A stretch of 64,000 nucleotides of DNA from Acidimicrobiales bacterium (GTDB taxonomy: Bacteria; Actinomycetota; Acidimicrobiia; Acidimicrobiales; Aldehydirespiratoraceae), in assembly GCA_041394245.1 (NCBI GenBank), contig JAWKIR010000003.1, positions 784,562 to 848,561 on the forward strand. Direction: 5' to 3'. This document shows, piece by piece, positions 48,725 to 57,312 of this stretch. Below the pieces are notes generated by a model that was given only the letters and a program-made list of their open reading frames with translations, was not told where the DNA came from and ran no database searches. Made by a program: the position numbers and the translations under genes. Numbering within the stretch: the stretch's first letter is position 1; each line of letters starts with the position of its first letter.

Positions 48725-49903
48725 GTGACCGAGGCGACCGCCACTCCCAGCCGCAACCTGCCGAACCGGTCGACCAACGACCGGGTCGTCGCCGGTGTGT
48801 GTGCGGGCCTGGCCCGAGCGGTCGGGGTCGACCCGCCCGTGGTGCGGATCGCCGCCATCGTCCTCGGCATCACCGGCACCGGCGCCCTGCTGTACCTGTT
48901 CGCCTGGGCGGTTCTCCCGTCGGGACCCACGCCGGAGCCGGGTGGGAGCGACACCCCGGAACTCCGGCGCGGCATCGGGCTGACCCTCATCGTCCTGGGT
49001 GTCGTCCTCACCCAGAACGCGCTCGGGCTCGGGCTTCCCGGTCAGGTCGTGTGGCCGGTCGTCGTCGTCGGCATCGGTGTCGGTGTCGTCGTGTGGCAGG
49101 TGCAGCCGCAGCTCGAAGCCACCCGGTCCGAGGCCGTCCGCATCGGCGCCGGAATCCTGGTCGTCGGCGCCGGGATCACCGCCCTCATCGCCGGCAACCT
49201 CTCCTTCGAGGTCATCCGCAGCAGCATCCTCGCGACCTCGCTGGTGCTCGGCGGGGCGGCGCTCATCATCGGACCGTGGATCGCGGTCCTCATGCGAGAC
49301 CGGGCCGAGGAGCGCCGGCGCCGGCTCCACGCCGACGCGAGAGCCGACATGGCCGCCCATCTGCACGACTCGGTCCTGCAGACCTTCGCGCTCATCCAGC
49401 GAACCGACGATCCCAAGGTGATCGCCCACCTGGCCCGTCAACAAGAGCGCGAGCTGCGTCGTTGGCTCTATGCCGACTCCGACGATCCGGCGGCGACCAC
49501 GCTCAAGAACTCGGTCGACCGGATCGCCGGCATCGTCGAGGATCGGTTCGACGTCGCGGTCGAGCAGGTCGTCGTGGGCGACATCGCCCTCGACAGCACG
49601 CTCGAGGCGCTCATGGCCGCGATGGGCGAGGCGGCCACCAACGCGGCCAAGTGGTCGGGCTGCGACCAGGTGTCGGTCTACGCGGAAGTCGAGGACGACG
49701 GGGTGCGCGTGTTCGTGCGCGACACCGGCGCCGGGTTCGACCCCGCCGCGGTGGCCGAGGACCGCCTGGGCGTGCGCGAATCGATCGTCGGCCGCATGGA
49801 GCGCGTCGGGGGAACCGTCGACATCCGGTCGGCTCGCGGGGAAGGCACCGAAGTCGAGCTCTTCGCCCCGCTCGTGGGTGCCGCACGTAGGGATACGGTC
49901 TGA
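48725..49903 (+). CDS. Sensor histidine kinase with N-terminal PspC domain
   Basis: 392 residues from GTG. Residues about 10-65 are a PspC domain (STNDRVVAGVCAGLARAVGV), followed by about four helices to residue 190. HisKA_3 phospho-acceptor is in MAAHLHDSVLQTFALIQ (His near 217), and the HATPase has NAAKWSG, VRDTGAGFDP and GVRESIVGRMERVGGTVDI. This is a NarL/LiaS-type kinase with its own PspC sensor. It is followed after two bases by its response regulator and is divergent from the PspC-LiaF-like protein. Confidence 0.92.
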   Translation: MTEATATPSRNLPNRSTNDRVVAGVCAGLARAVGVDPPVVRIAAIVLGITGTGALLYLFAWAVLPSGPTPEPGGSDTPELRRGIGLTLIVLGVVLTQNALGLGLPGQVVWPVVVVGIGVGVVVWQVQPQLEATRSEAVRIGAGILVVGAGITALIAGNLSFEVIRSSILATSLVLGGAALIIGPWIAVLMRDRAEERRRRLHADARADMAAHLHDSVLQTFALIQRTDDPKVIAHLARQQERELRRWLYADSDDPAATTLKNSVDRIAGIVEDRFDVAVEQVVVGDIALDSTLEALMAAMGEAATNAAKWSGCDQVSVYAEVEDDGVRVFVRDTGAGFDPAAVAEDRLGVRESIVGRMERVGGTVDIRSARGEGTEVELFAPLVGAARRDTV

Positions 49904-49905
49904 CC

Positions 49906-50562
49906 ATGGCAGCCGCCCCGCCCCGCGTCGTTCTGGTCGACGATCATCAGATGTTCCGCAGCGGCGTGCGCTCGGAGATCGGCGATCGGGTCACGGTCGT
50001 GGCGGAGGCCGACGACATCGCCGCCGCGGTCGCCGTGATCGAGCAGTGGTCCCCGGATGTCGTCCTCCTCGACGTGCACCTTCCCTCGGGTACCGGACGC
50101 GAGGTGATCGAGGAGATCGACGCCGCCGGTGTCGACACGCGGTTCCTCGCCCTGTCGGTCTCCGATGCCGCCGAGGACGTGATCGACGTGGTGCGGGCCG
50201 GCGCTCGCGGTTATGTCACCAAGTCGATCTCGGCCGATGAACTGGTCGACGCGATCATCCGGGTGAGCGAAGGCGATGCCGTGTTCTCGCCCCGGCTCGC
50301 CGGCTTCGTGCTCGACGCGTTCGCCGGTGGGCCCCCGGCCGCCGAGGTCGAGGACGCCGACAACGACCTCGACGCCCTCACCACCCGCGAGAAGGAGGTG
50401 CTGCGGCATCTTGCTCGTGGCTACACCTACAAGGAGATCGCCCAGCAGCTGACGATCTCGGTGAAGACGGTCGAGACCCACGCGTCGGCGGTGTTGCGCA
50501 AGCTGCAGCTCTCGAATCGCCACGAACTCAGTCACTGGGCGGCGGCGCGTCGGATCTGGTGA
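49906..50562 (+). CDS. LuxR/NarL-family response regulator
   Basis: 218 residues. REC domain with acidic DD at residues 12-13 and phospho-acceptor Asp56 in VVLLDVHLPSGTG, and the Lys in GYVTKSISADELV. The C-terminal LuxR helix-turn-helix has LTTREKEVLRHLARGYTYKE and SVKTVETHASAVLRKLQL. It is the partner of the PspC kinase two bases upstream and probably controls the divergent PspC-LiaF-like operon. Its 3' end overlaps the convergent oxidoreductase by 35 bases. Confidence 0.95.
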   Translation: MAAAPPRVVLVDDHQMFRSGVRSEIGDRVTVVAEADDIAAAVAVIEQWSPDVVLLDVHLPSGTGREVIEEIDAAGVDTRFLALSVSDAAEDVIDVVRAGARGYVTKSISADELVDAIIRVSEGDAVFSPRLAGFVLDAFAGGPPAAEVEDADNDLDALTTREKEVLRHLARGYTYKEIAQQLTISVKTVETHASAVLRKLQLSNRHELSHWAAARRIW

Positions 50563-51586
50563 CCGTGTCGCGGGCCACGCTCATCGGTGCGCCGTCGGCG
50601 GCGGCGCTGCGATAGGCGGCATCGGCGAGCTCGTGGGCTCGCACCGCCACGGAGAAGTCGGGGTGTGCCGGTCGCCCCTCGCGGACGGCGGCGACGAAGT
50701 CGGCGTCGGGAGCGCCGGCGATCCCGTCGTGGGCCAGGGCCGCGTTGACGAGCTCCTTGCCTTCGAGCGTCGCAGGCTCGCCATCGGCGTCCTGCCATCG
50801 CACCGGTCCGAACCAGTCCCCTTCGACGGCGAGGTAGCGGAGACGGCAGAACACCTCGACCGACCGCTGGCTCGGCCGGGCATCGATGTCGTGCCAGGTC
50901 GAGCTCAACACGGCCTGGGCGCCGTCGGCCGTCCGCAGGATCACGCTCGCCTGATCCTCGATCCCGTCGATGCCGTGCGCATGAGCCGTGGTGCAGTTCA
51001 CTGACACGATGTCGCCCATGATCCACTCGATCAGGTCGAGATCGTGGATGGAGTGTTCGAGCAGAGCGCCCGCACCGGCGAGGGCGGGATCACCGCGCCA
51101 CGTGGACGCGTACATCCCCCGCGTGGGGAGGTACTGGTCGTCGCGGAACACCATGCTCATGGGTTCCCCGTGCTCGCCGGAGCGGACTTCGTGGTGCAAC
51201 CAGCGAAAGGCCGGTGAGGATCGCAGGACGAGGCCGACCTGGTTGACGACGCCTGCTCGTTGCACGGTGTCGAGCATCGCCCGGGCGGTCGGTAGGTCGA
51301 CGCCGAGCGGCTTCTCGCAGAACACCGGGAGACCGGCGGCGGCGACCTGCTCGACCGCGGCCGGGTGCGCGGCCGTCCAGGTGGTGACGTAGACGGCGTC
51401 GACGGCAGCGACGACATCGTCGACCGAGGTGGCGACTTGTGCGCCGTGGGCGGCGGCGAACGCACGGCTCCGTTCCGCGTCGATGTCGTACGCGGCCACG
51501 ATGTCGGCATCGACGACCCGCGAGAGCCCGAAGGCGTGGAAGCCGGCGATCAATCCACAGCCGACGAACCCGATGCGAATGGTCAT
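50528..51586 (-). CDS. Gfo/Idh/MocA-family oxidoreductase
   Basis: 352 residues. Rossmann motif IGFVGCGLIAGFHAFGLSR at the N-terminus, the EKPLGVDLPTARAML catalytic Lys motif (about residue 92), and a C-terminal alpha-beta domain with LLEHSIHDLDLIEWI. These NAD(P)-dependent enzymes act on sugars, inositols or related polyols. The substrate is unknown; myo-inositol is one possibility. The gene lies 39 bases from the decayed cupin and overlaps the response regulator end by 35 bases. Confidence 0.86.
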   Translation of the reverse strand: MTIRIGFVGCGLIAGFHAFGLSRVVDADIVAAYDIDAERSRAFAAAHGAQVATSVDDVVAAVDAVYVTTWTAAHPAAVEQVAAAGLPVFCEKPLGVDLPTARAMLDTVQRAGVVNQVGLVLRSSPAFRWLHHEVRSGEHGEPMSMVFRDDQYLPTRGMYASTWRGDPALAGAGALLEHSIHDLDLIEWIMGDIVSVNCTTAHAHGIDGIEDQASVILRTADGAQAVLSSTWHDIDARPSQRSVEVFCRLRYLAVEGDWFGPVRWQDADGEPATLEGKELVNAALAHDGIAGAPDADFVAAVREGRPAHPDFSVAVRAHELADAAYRSAAADGAPMSVARDTVTRSDAPPPSD

Positions 51587-51625
51587 CCGCCCAGTCTGGC
51601 GCGGCGGCCGCCGGTGCGAGCCGGT

Positions 51626-51856
51626 TCACACCGCGAGCGGCGGTCCGAGCAGTTCGATGTCGAGCGAGCCGGCGAACGCGCGGACACCGACGATGTGGGC
51701 GTCGTTGCTCTCGACGACATAGGTGTGGACGACGTCGGCGGGCGTGTGGATGGTGTCGCCTGCGTGGGCGAGGAACTCCTCGCCGTCGATGATGACCCTG
51801 ACCGTGCCGCTGATGACGAGCTCCCAGGTCGGCCACGGGTGGCGATCGGGCGACGC
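51626..51856 (-). pseudogene. Truncated cupin-domain gene
   Basis: The frame from about 51856 down to TGA 51626 encodes a cupin barrel fragment (DRHPWPTWELVISGTVRVII, HTPADVVHTYVV). No ATG, GTG or TTG in frame lies near the start of the homology; the next candidate is a GTG around 51991, inside the antisense TetR fragment. The 5' end is therefore probably lost. It looks like the remains of a cupin gene joined head to head with a TetR remnant. A functional protein from a distant start cannot be excluded. Confidence 0.62.
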
Positions 51857-51895
51857 ACATGCCTCGGTGTCTTCAGCGAGTCGGCCGCTGCGGTG

Positions 51896-52093
51896 CTTCG
51901 TCTCACCCTCGGCGAGTACAACCGGTTCCCGGAGCTCGCCCGCACGGTGTGGGAGGCCGGCCCGACCCGGACGTATGCGAACTTCCACGCCTTCCTCGCC
52001 GACCGTGAACGGCGCGGCGAGCTGACGGTCGACGCCCGGGTGAGCGAGGCGGTGCGCTGGTTCGTGCTGCGCTACGGCGTCACCCCGCCCTGA
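51896..52093 (+). pseudogene. TetR-family regulator, C-terminal fragment
   Basis: The last about 65 codons read LRLTLGEYNRFPELARTVWE and AGPTRTYANFHAFLADR and end VRWFVLRYGVTPP. This is the ligand-binding end of AefR/TetR-type regulators. No helix-turn-helix region precedes it; upstream lies the antisense cupin fragment. The gene has lost its 5' part, so it should be inactive. The junction with the cupin fragment falls within roughly 40 bases, suggesting a deletion or rearrangement. Confidence 0.68.
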
Positions 52094-52103
52094 CGTCGAT
52101 GAG

Positions 52104-52502
52104 TCAGGCGGCCACAGCGAGCAGCTGCTGACAGGCCATCTCACAGCGGCGGCAGGTGTCGGCGCAGGTCATGCAGTGCTTCGAGCGCGTGTGGGTCTCG
52201 CACTCGGCGGCGCAGGCATGGCACGCCCGGGCGCAGGTCTCGAGCAAGCGCCGCCACACCTCACCGTTCGGGGCCGGCCGACTGAGCACCTGCGCGGTCG
52301 CGGTACAGATCGTCGCGCAGTCGAGATCGAGTTGAATGCACCGACGCATGTCGGCGTCGCTCTCGTCGACCAGGCACGCGTCGGCGCACATCGCGCTCAC
52401 GGCCGCGGCCTCGACGCACGCCTCGATGGCCCGGGCCAGCTCGACGGTGTCGAAGGTGTCTCGGCTCGGGTGGTTGGCGAGCTGTTGGGCAATGGCGTTC
52501 AC
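52104..52502 (-). CDS. Cysteine-rich four-helix copper-storage-like protein (Csp/DUF326)
   Basis: 132 residues from GTG 52502, preceded by GAGGAG. It contains 15 cysteines in CxxxC-like spacings, such as SAMCADACLVDES, DLDCATICTA, TCARACHACAAECETH and CMTCADTCRRCEMACQQL. This matches the cytosolic Csp family, which fills a four-helix bundle core with Cu(I). No signal peptide is present. A 17-base inverted repeat lies just upstream, possibly an operator. tRNA-Arg lies about 95 bases further upstream. Confidence 0.86.
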   Translation of the reverse strand: MNAIAQQLANHPSRDTFDTVELARAIEACVEAAAVSAMCADACLVDESDADMRRCIQLDLDCATICTATAQVLSRPAPNGEVWRRLLETCARACHACAAECETHTRSKHCMTCADTCRRCEMACQQLLAVAA

Positions 52503-52533
52503 GGTGGCTCCTCGGAGTGGACGGGTGCGGCTG

Positions 52534-52550
52534 CTGTCGGCAACCGACAG
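52534..52550. promoter_or_regulatory. 7-3-7 inverted repeat upstream of the copper-storage-like gene
   Basis: CTGTCGG-CAA-CCGACAG is a perfect seven-base inverted repeat 32 bases upstream of the GTG start on the minus strand. It could be a metal-responsive operator or a leader hairpin. No copper-sensing regulator is adjacent, so the binding protein is unknown. Confidence 0.45.
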
Positions 52551-52598
52551 TGGCCTTCCCGATCCGCGCCGCTCCCAAACCCGAGCGGCGCCCGGTTG

Positions 52599-52670
52599 CG
52601 CCCCCGGCAAGAATCGAACTTGCGCACACGGTTTAGGAAACCGATGCTCTATCCACTGAGCTACGGGGGC
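52599..52670 (-). tRNA. tRNA-Arg (anticodon CCT)
   Basis: A full cloverleaf reads on the minus strand: 7-bp acceptor (GCCCCCG/CGGGGGC), D-arm GCTC-AGTGGATA-GAGC, anticodon loop TTCCTAA giving CCT, and T-arm GCAAG-TTCGATT-CTTGC. The first anticodon-stem pair is T-T. The 3' CCA is not encoded. It reads AGG codons, rare in this GC-rich genome. Confidence 0.95.
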
Positions 52671-52767
52671 GGGACCGCACGATTTCGCGGCGCGAAACCC
52701 CCGGTCGGGCGATCAGCGTAGTGCCGGTGCGCGGCCGGGCGTCGCCCGAGAGGACGGCGAATCCGTG

Positions 52768-55700
52768 TCAGGAGTCGCCGATCGCGCGCCACATGCGGGC
52801 GAGGAACGACGCCATCTGGTCGCGGTCGACGAGGCCTCCGAGGCCATCGGGGCTGTAGGTGGTGGGGGAGGTGCCGGTGGTGATGCCGAGCCCGTAGATG
52901 CAGGCCACGTCCGCCTCCGAGATGACCGAGCCGATGTCGGTGAACGGCACCGTCGGCGCCGGGCATTCGAGTCCGGCGGCGCGCCAGAGGCGGGCGAGGA
53001 AGGAGGCCATCTGGTTGCGGTCGACGAGGCCGTGGGGGCCATAGGTGGTGGGAGAGGTGCCGGTGGTGATGTCGAGCCCGTAGAGGCAGGCGATGTCCGA
53101 CTGTGAGATGACCTGGGCGATGTCGGTGAACGGCAGGGCGGGGCTCGGGCATTCGAGTCCGGCGGCGCGCCAGAGGCGGGCGAGGAAGGAGGCCATCTGG
53201 TTGCGGTCGACGAGGCCGTCGGGGCTGTAGGTGGTGGCCGAGGTGCCGGTGGTGATGCCGAGTCCGAACAGGCAGGCAACGTCGGCTTCGGAGATCACCT
53301 GGGCGGTGTCGGTGAACGGCAGGGCGGGGGTCGGGCACGGGGCGAGCGTGGCCGGGAGGTTCACGACGGAGCCCGCTCCGACATCGCCGTCGTCCGGCGG
53401 GTTCGTCGTCGGTGTCACCGAGACCGCGGGCGCCGACGGCATGCCGGTGACGCCGGCGGAGCTCGCGACGACGGTGATCGAGTAGGTCACGCCGTTGGTC
53501 AACCCGGTCACCGTGCAGGTCAGCGCCGCCGTGGTCGAACAGGTCGCGCCGCCCGGCCACGCGGTCGCCGTGTAGCCGGTGACCGGCGCTCCGCTGCCCG
53601 GCGCGGGTGCCACCCACGTGACCGTGGCCGCCCGGTCGCCGGGCGATGCGGCCACGCTCGTCGGCGTGCCCGGAACGACCGAGGTGACCTCCCCGGACGG
53701 CCCCGTCGGGGTCACGGGTGCGGTGGCGGTCGATGCGGGGCTGGTGCCGATGGCGTTGGTGGCGGTCACGGTGAAGGTGTGGGCGATGTCGTTGGTGAGG
53801 CCGGTGACGGTGCAGGACAGGAGCACTGCGGTCGAGCAGGTCGCGCCGCCCGGGATCGCAGTCGCCGTGTAGATCGTGATGGGCGACCCGCCGTCGGAGA
53901 CGGGTGCCGACCACGACACCGTGGCAGTGGCGTCGCCGGCCACGGCGATCACCCCCGTCGGGGCGTCGGGCGCCGTCGCCACGACGGTCTCGGATGCCGC
54001 CGAGGGCGGGCCGGTGCCGATCCCGTTGGTGGCGGCGACCGTGAAGGCGTAGGTCTCGCCCGCCGTGAGTCCGCTGACGGTGCACGACAGTGCGCCGGTG
54101 GTCTCGCAGCTCGCGCCGCCCGGCGATGCCGTCACCGTGTAGGAGACGATGGCCGACCCCCCGTTCGATTCGGGCGCCGTCCACCACACGACCGCCTCGG
54201 TCTCGCCCGACAGCCGTGCGGTCGCGCCGGTGGGGGCCCCGGGGAGCGTCGCCGGTGTCAGCCAACCCGGCACGGCCGAAGGCGGACCGGTCCCTTCGCC
54301 GTTGGTCGCCATCACCGCGAACGTGTATGCGGTCCCGTTCGTGAGTCCGGCCACCGTGCACGACAGTGCACCCGACGTCGAGCAGGTCGCGCCGCCCGGC
54401 GATGCCGTCACCGAGTACCCGGTGATGGGCGAACCGCCATCGGACAGCGGTGCCGACCACGACACCGTGACCTGGGAATCGCTCGCCACACCGCTCACGT
54501 CGAGCGGCGGTCCCGGCACCGGTGTCGGGGTCAGTGAACCATGGACCCGTACGTGGCCGGCGTTGTCTCCCGCGCCGTCGTTGCGTGGCGCGCCGACCGC
54601 GAAGGCGACGCCGTCGGCGGCCATGGCCACCGACGTGCCCGATCGGTCGTCGGCCGCCTCGCCGATGACGTTCGCACCCGACTGCAACCATGTCGAACCC
54701 GTCCACAGGAAGATCCGGACCTGCCCCGGTCCGGCTCCCGTCGCCCCGACGGCGAGGCGTGATCCGTCGGCCGACAAGGCCACCGACGCGCCCGATTGGT
54801 CGTTCGCCGACTGGCCGTCGATGTCGGCCCCCAGCGGCATCCACGCCGCGCCGGACCACGAATACACCCGCACATGTCCGGCGTCCGCTCCCGCGTCGTC
54901 GTTCTTGGCCGCCCCGACGGCGAGACGGGACCCGTCCGCCGACAGGGCAACCGATCGACCGGAGAAGTCGCCTGGCGCTTCGCCGTCCACGAACCCCATC
55001 CGTGTCCACGCCGAACCCGTCCAGGTGAACACCGACACGCGCCCCGCGTTCGGGGCCGAGTCGTCGTTGCCGGGTGAACCCACGGCCAGTCGAGTGCCAT
55101 CGTCCGACAGCGCCACGGACCAGCCCGACGTGTCCGACACGGTGTCGCCGGAGATCGTCTCTCCGAGCTGGGTCCACGTTGTGCCCGACCACAGGTACAC
55201 GCGCACGAGCCCGCGGTTCGAGTCGCCCCCGGGCGCGCCGACGGCGAGTCGGGCACCGTCGGCGGACAACGCCACCGAGTAGCCGGACTGTTCGTACTGC
55301 GCTTCGCCGTCGATGTCGGCGCCCACCTGCTGCCAGGCCGAACCCGTCCACTGGAAGACCCGCACGTGCCCGGCGAAGTTCGCGGCGCCGTTGTTGAGCC
55401 GCGCACCCACGGCGAGTCGGGAACCGTCGGCCGACAACGCCACGGAGTATCCCGATTCGTCGTTGACCGACTCCGCATCGATGTCGGCCCCCATCTGGCT
55501 CCAGGCCGAACCCGTCCACTGGAACACCCGGACGTAGCCGGCATGGGTGCCGTCGTCGCGAACGGCGCCCACGGCGAGTCGGGTGCCGTCGTCGGACAAC
55601 GCCAGCGAGTAGCCGGACTGGTCACCTGCCGTCGCGCCGTCGATGTCGCGGCCGATCTGGTCCCAGGGCGATGCGGCCGCCGCCGGCGTGAACAGGCCGA

Positions 55701-55803
55701 GTTCGGGTACCGCCGAAGCCGCGGCCAGCATCGTGAGTGCACCGACCGACGCCATGAGGCGTCGCATCGCCATCGCCAGGGAAGAGGGGGTCGAACGGGG
55801 CAC
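52768..55803 (-). CDS. Large secreted protein: FG-GAP-like propeller, four FN3 domains, SLH-like repeats
   Basis: 1011 residues from GTG 55803, with GAGG upstream. A signal peptide covers about residues 1-43 (MASVGALTMLAAASAVPELG region). Seven YSVALSADGSRLAVGA-type repeats (about 55-430) form a seven-bladed propeller. Four fibronectin III domains follow (about 435-800), each with a C-x(n)-C pair such as GGATCSTSGALSCTVAGL. Three SLH-like repeats (about 820-1008, e.g. GITTGTSPTTYSPDGL and LVDRNQMASFLARLW) probably bind the cell wall or S-layer. It is likely a surface adhesin or matrix protein. The rare-codon tRNA gene lies just downstream. Confidence 0.85.
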   Translation of the reverse strand: MPRSTPSSLAMAMRRLMASVGALTMLAAASAVPELGLFTPAAAASPWDQIGRDIDGATAGDQSGYSLALSDDGTRLAVGAVRDDGTHAGYVRVFQWTGSAWSQMGADIDAESVNDESGYSVALSADGSRLAVGARLNNGAANFAGHVRVFQWTGSAWQQVGADIDGEAQYEQSGYSVALSADGARLAVGAPGGDSNRGLVRVYLWSGTTWTQLGETISGDTVSDTSGWSVALSDDGTRLAVGSPGNDDSAPNAGRVSVFTWTGSAWTRMGFVDGEAPGDFSGRSVALSADGSRLAVGAAKNDDAGADAGHVRVYSWSGAAWMPLGADIDGQSANDQSGASVALSADGSRLAVGATGAGPGQVRIFLWTGSTWLQSGANVIGEAADDRSGTSVAMAADGVAFAVGAPRNDGAGDNAGHVRVHGSLTPTPVPGPPLDVSGVASDSQVTVSWSAPLSDGGSPITGYSVTASPGGATCSTSGALSCTVAGLTNGTAYTFAVMATNGEGTGPPSAVPGWLTPATLPGAPTGATARLSGETEAVVWWTAPESNGGSAIVSYTVTASPGGASCETTGALSCTVSGLTAGETYAFTVAATNGIGTGPPSAASETVVATAPDAPTGVIAVAGDATATVSWSAPVSDGGSPITIYTATAIPGGATCSTAVLLSCTVTGLTNDIAHTFTVTATNAIGTSPASTATAPVTPTGPSGEVTSVVPGTPTSVAASPGDRAATVTWVAPAPGSGAPVTGYTATAWPGGATCSTTAALTCTVTGLTNGVTYSITVVASSAGVTGMPSAPAVSVTPTTNPPDDGDVGAGSVVNLPATLAPCPTPALPFTDTAQVISEADVACLFGLGITTGTSATTYSPDGLVDRNQMASFLARLWRAAGLECPSPALPFTDIAQVISQSDIACLYGLDITTGTSPTTYGPHGLVDRNQMASFLARLWRAAGLECPAPTVPFTDIGSVISEADVACIYGLGITTGTSPTTYSPDGLGGLVDRDQMASFLARMWRAIGDS
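52790..53345. repeat. Three 186-bp repeats coding the SLH-like domains
   Basis: Matching segments recur with a 186-base spacing (for example the identical stretch beginning at 52964 and again at 53150), giving three 62-residue SLH-like units on the minus strand. The second and third are closest; the first has a small insertion. Similar units end the subtilisin-like protein at 58271-59937. Confidence 0.82.
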
Positions 55804-55942
55804 CGCAGGTCCTCACGGGGGACTGTTCACGCCGTCCATGGCCTGACAGGTGAGCGCGATCCGTCGACTCGACCGCAGTCTCGGCAGCTCGGTCGCCCGC
55901 ATGAGGGCTGGTCTGCGATCCGAGGATCGGCCCGGCGATGCC

Positions 55943-57241
55943 TCAGTCGCGGAGTGCCGCGGCCTCTCGCTTCAGGACGTGCGAACCGGCGAGGGCGGCG
56001 AGGACCGAGGCGGTGAGCACGCCGATCTTCGCGGCGTCCTGCAGGTGCGGGTCTTCGAAGGCGAGCCCGGTGATGAACAACGACACCGTGAATCCGATGC
56101 CGCCGAGCAGCGCCACACCGGTGATCATCCGCCAGTTCACACCCTCGGGCAGCGAGCCGATGCCGAAGCCGACGGCGAGGCGGGTGGCGACCACGATGCC
56201 GATGCACTTGCCGGCGACCAGGCCGCCGATGACGCCGAGCGTGATCGGACTCGTCGCGGCATCGGCCAGTCCGGAGGCGGAGAGCTCGACGCCGCCGTTC
56301 GCGAGGGCGAAGATCGGCAGGATGACGAACGCCGTCCACGGGTGCAGGGTGTGGAGGAGGCGATCGGTGACCGGGATCGTCTCTCGGGCGTCGGTCAGCA
56401 CTTCGTGCAACACACCGAGCGGGGTGCTGGGCTCGACGGCGACGAGCGTCGGGTCGGGCTTGCGGGCGACCGCCGGCGCCATGAGTCCGAGGATGACACC
56501 GGCGAGCGTCGCGTGGACGCCCGATTCCAGCATCGCCACCCAGAGGCCGATGCCGACGATGACATAGGCGGGCACGAACCAGATGTCGGCCCGCTTCATC
56601 AAGATGACGAGGGCGAGGAGACCACCGACGATGCCGAGCCATGTGAACGAGATCGACGAGCTGTAGAAGATGGCGATGACCAGCACTGCGCCGATGTCGT
56701 CGGCGATCGCGAGGCTGAGGAGGAACACCTTGAGGCCGGAGGGCAGACGCCGCCCGACGACGCCGAGCAATGCGACCGCGAACGCGATGTCGGTCGCGAG
56801 GGGGATGCCCCAACCGCCGGCGCCGTCACCGCCGGCGTTGATCATCACGTAGATCACCGCCGGCATGATCATGCCGCCGAGAGCGGCGATGGCCGGGAGT
56901 GCGGCGCGACGGATGTCGCGGAGCTCGCCGACGACCAGTTCACGCTTGATCTCGAGGCCGGCCACCAGGAAGAAGATCGCCATGGCGCCGTCGTTGATCC
57001 AGTGGACGAGCGACTCGTCGATCTCGACCGGCCCGACCATGACCACGGCGTGGTGGTGCCAGAACTCGGCGATGGTGTGGCCGAGGGGCGAGTTGGCGAG
57101 CACCAACGCCGTCACGGTCGCGACGAGGAGGCACACGCCCCCGGCGCTCTCGAGCTTGAGGAACTCGCGGAGGGCGAGTCGTGCGTTTCGGTTGGTGGGC
57201 TGGTCGACGGTTGCCGTCGGCGATGGTGCGGTGGATGACAT
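55943..57241 (-). CDS. nhaA: Na+/H+ antiporter NhaA
   Basis: 432 residues from ATG 57241. About 12 helices and NhaA hallmarks: GGVCLLVATVTALVLANSP near the start, FFLVAGLEIKRELVVGEL (about 88-105), and the ion-binding Asp pair in SLAIADDIGAVLVIAIFYS (about 180). Exchanges sodium for protons to control salt and pH. A Ser/Thr/Pro-rich N-terminus of about 25 residues precedes helix 1. It is divergent from an SDR gene across 71 bases. Confidence 0.95.
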   Translation of the reverse strand: MSSTAPSPTATVDQPTNRNARLALREFLKLESAGGVCLLVATVTALVLANSPLGHTIAEFWHHHAVVMVGPVEIDESLVHWINDGAMAIFFLVAGLEIKRELVVGELRDIRRAALPAIAALGGMIMPAVIYVMINAGGDGAGGWGIPLATDIAFAVALLGVVGRRLPSGLKVFLLSLAIADDIGAVLVIAIFYSSSISFTWLGIVGGLLALVILMKRADIWFVPAYVIVGIGLWVAMLESGVHATLAGVILGLMAPAVARKPDPTLVAVEPSTPLGVLHEVLTDARETIPVTDRLLHTLHPWTAFVILPIFALANGGVELSASGLADAATSPITLGVIGGLVAGKCIGIVVATRLAVGFGIGSLPEGVNWRMITGVALLGGIGFTVSLFITGLAFEDPHLQDAAKIGVLTASVLAALAGSHVLKREAAALRD

Positions 57242-57312
57242 GAGACCCCCTTCGGCCGGGAGCATCGGCGCAGATCGGGCCCATATCAGGGCGACGAGTA
57301 GGGTTCGATGCC

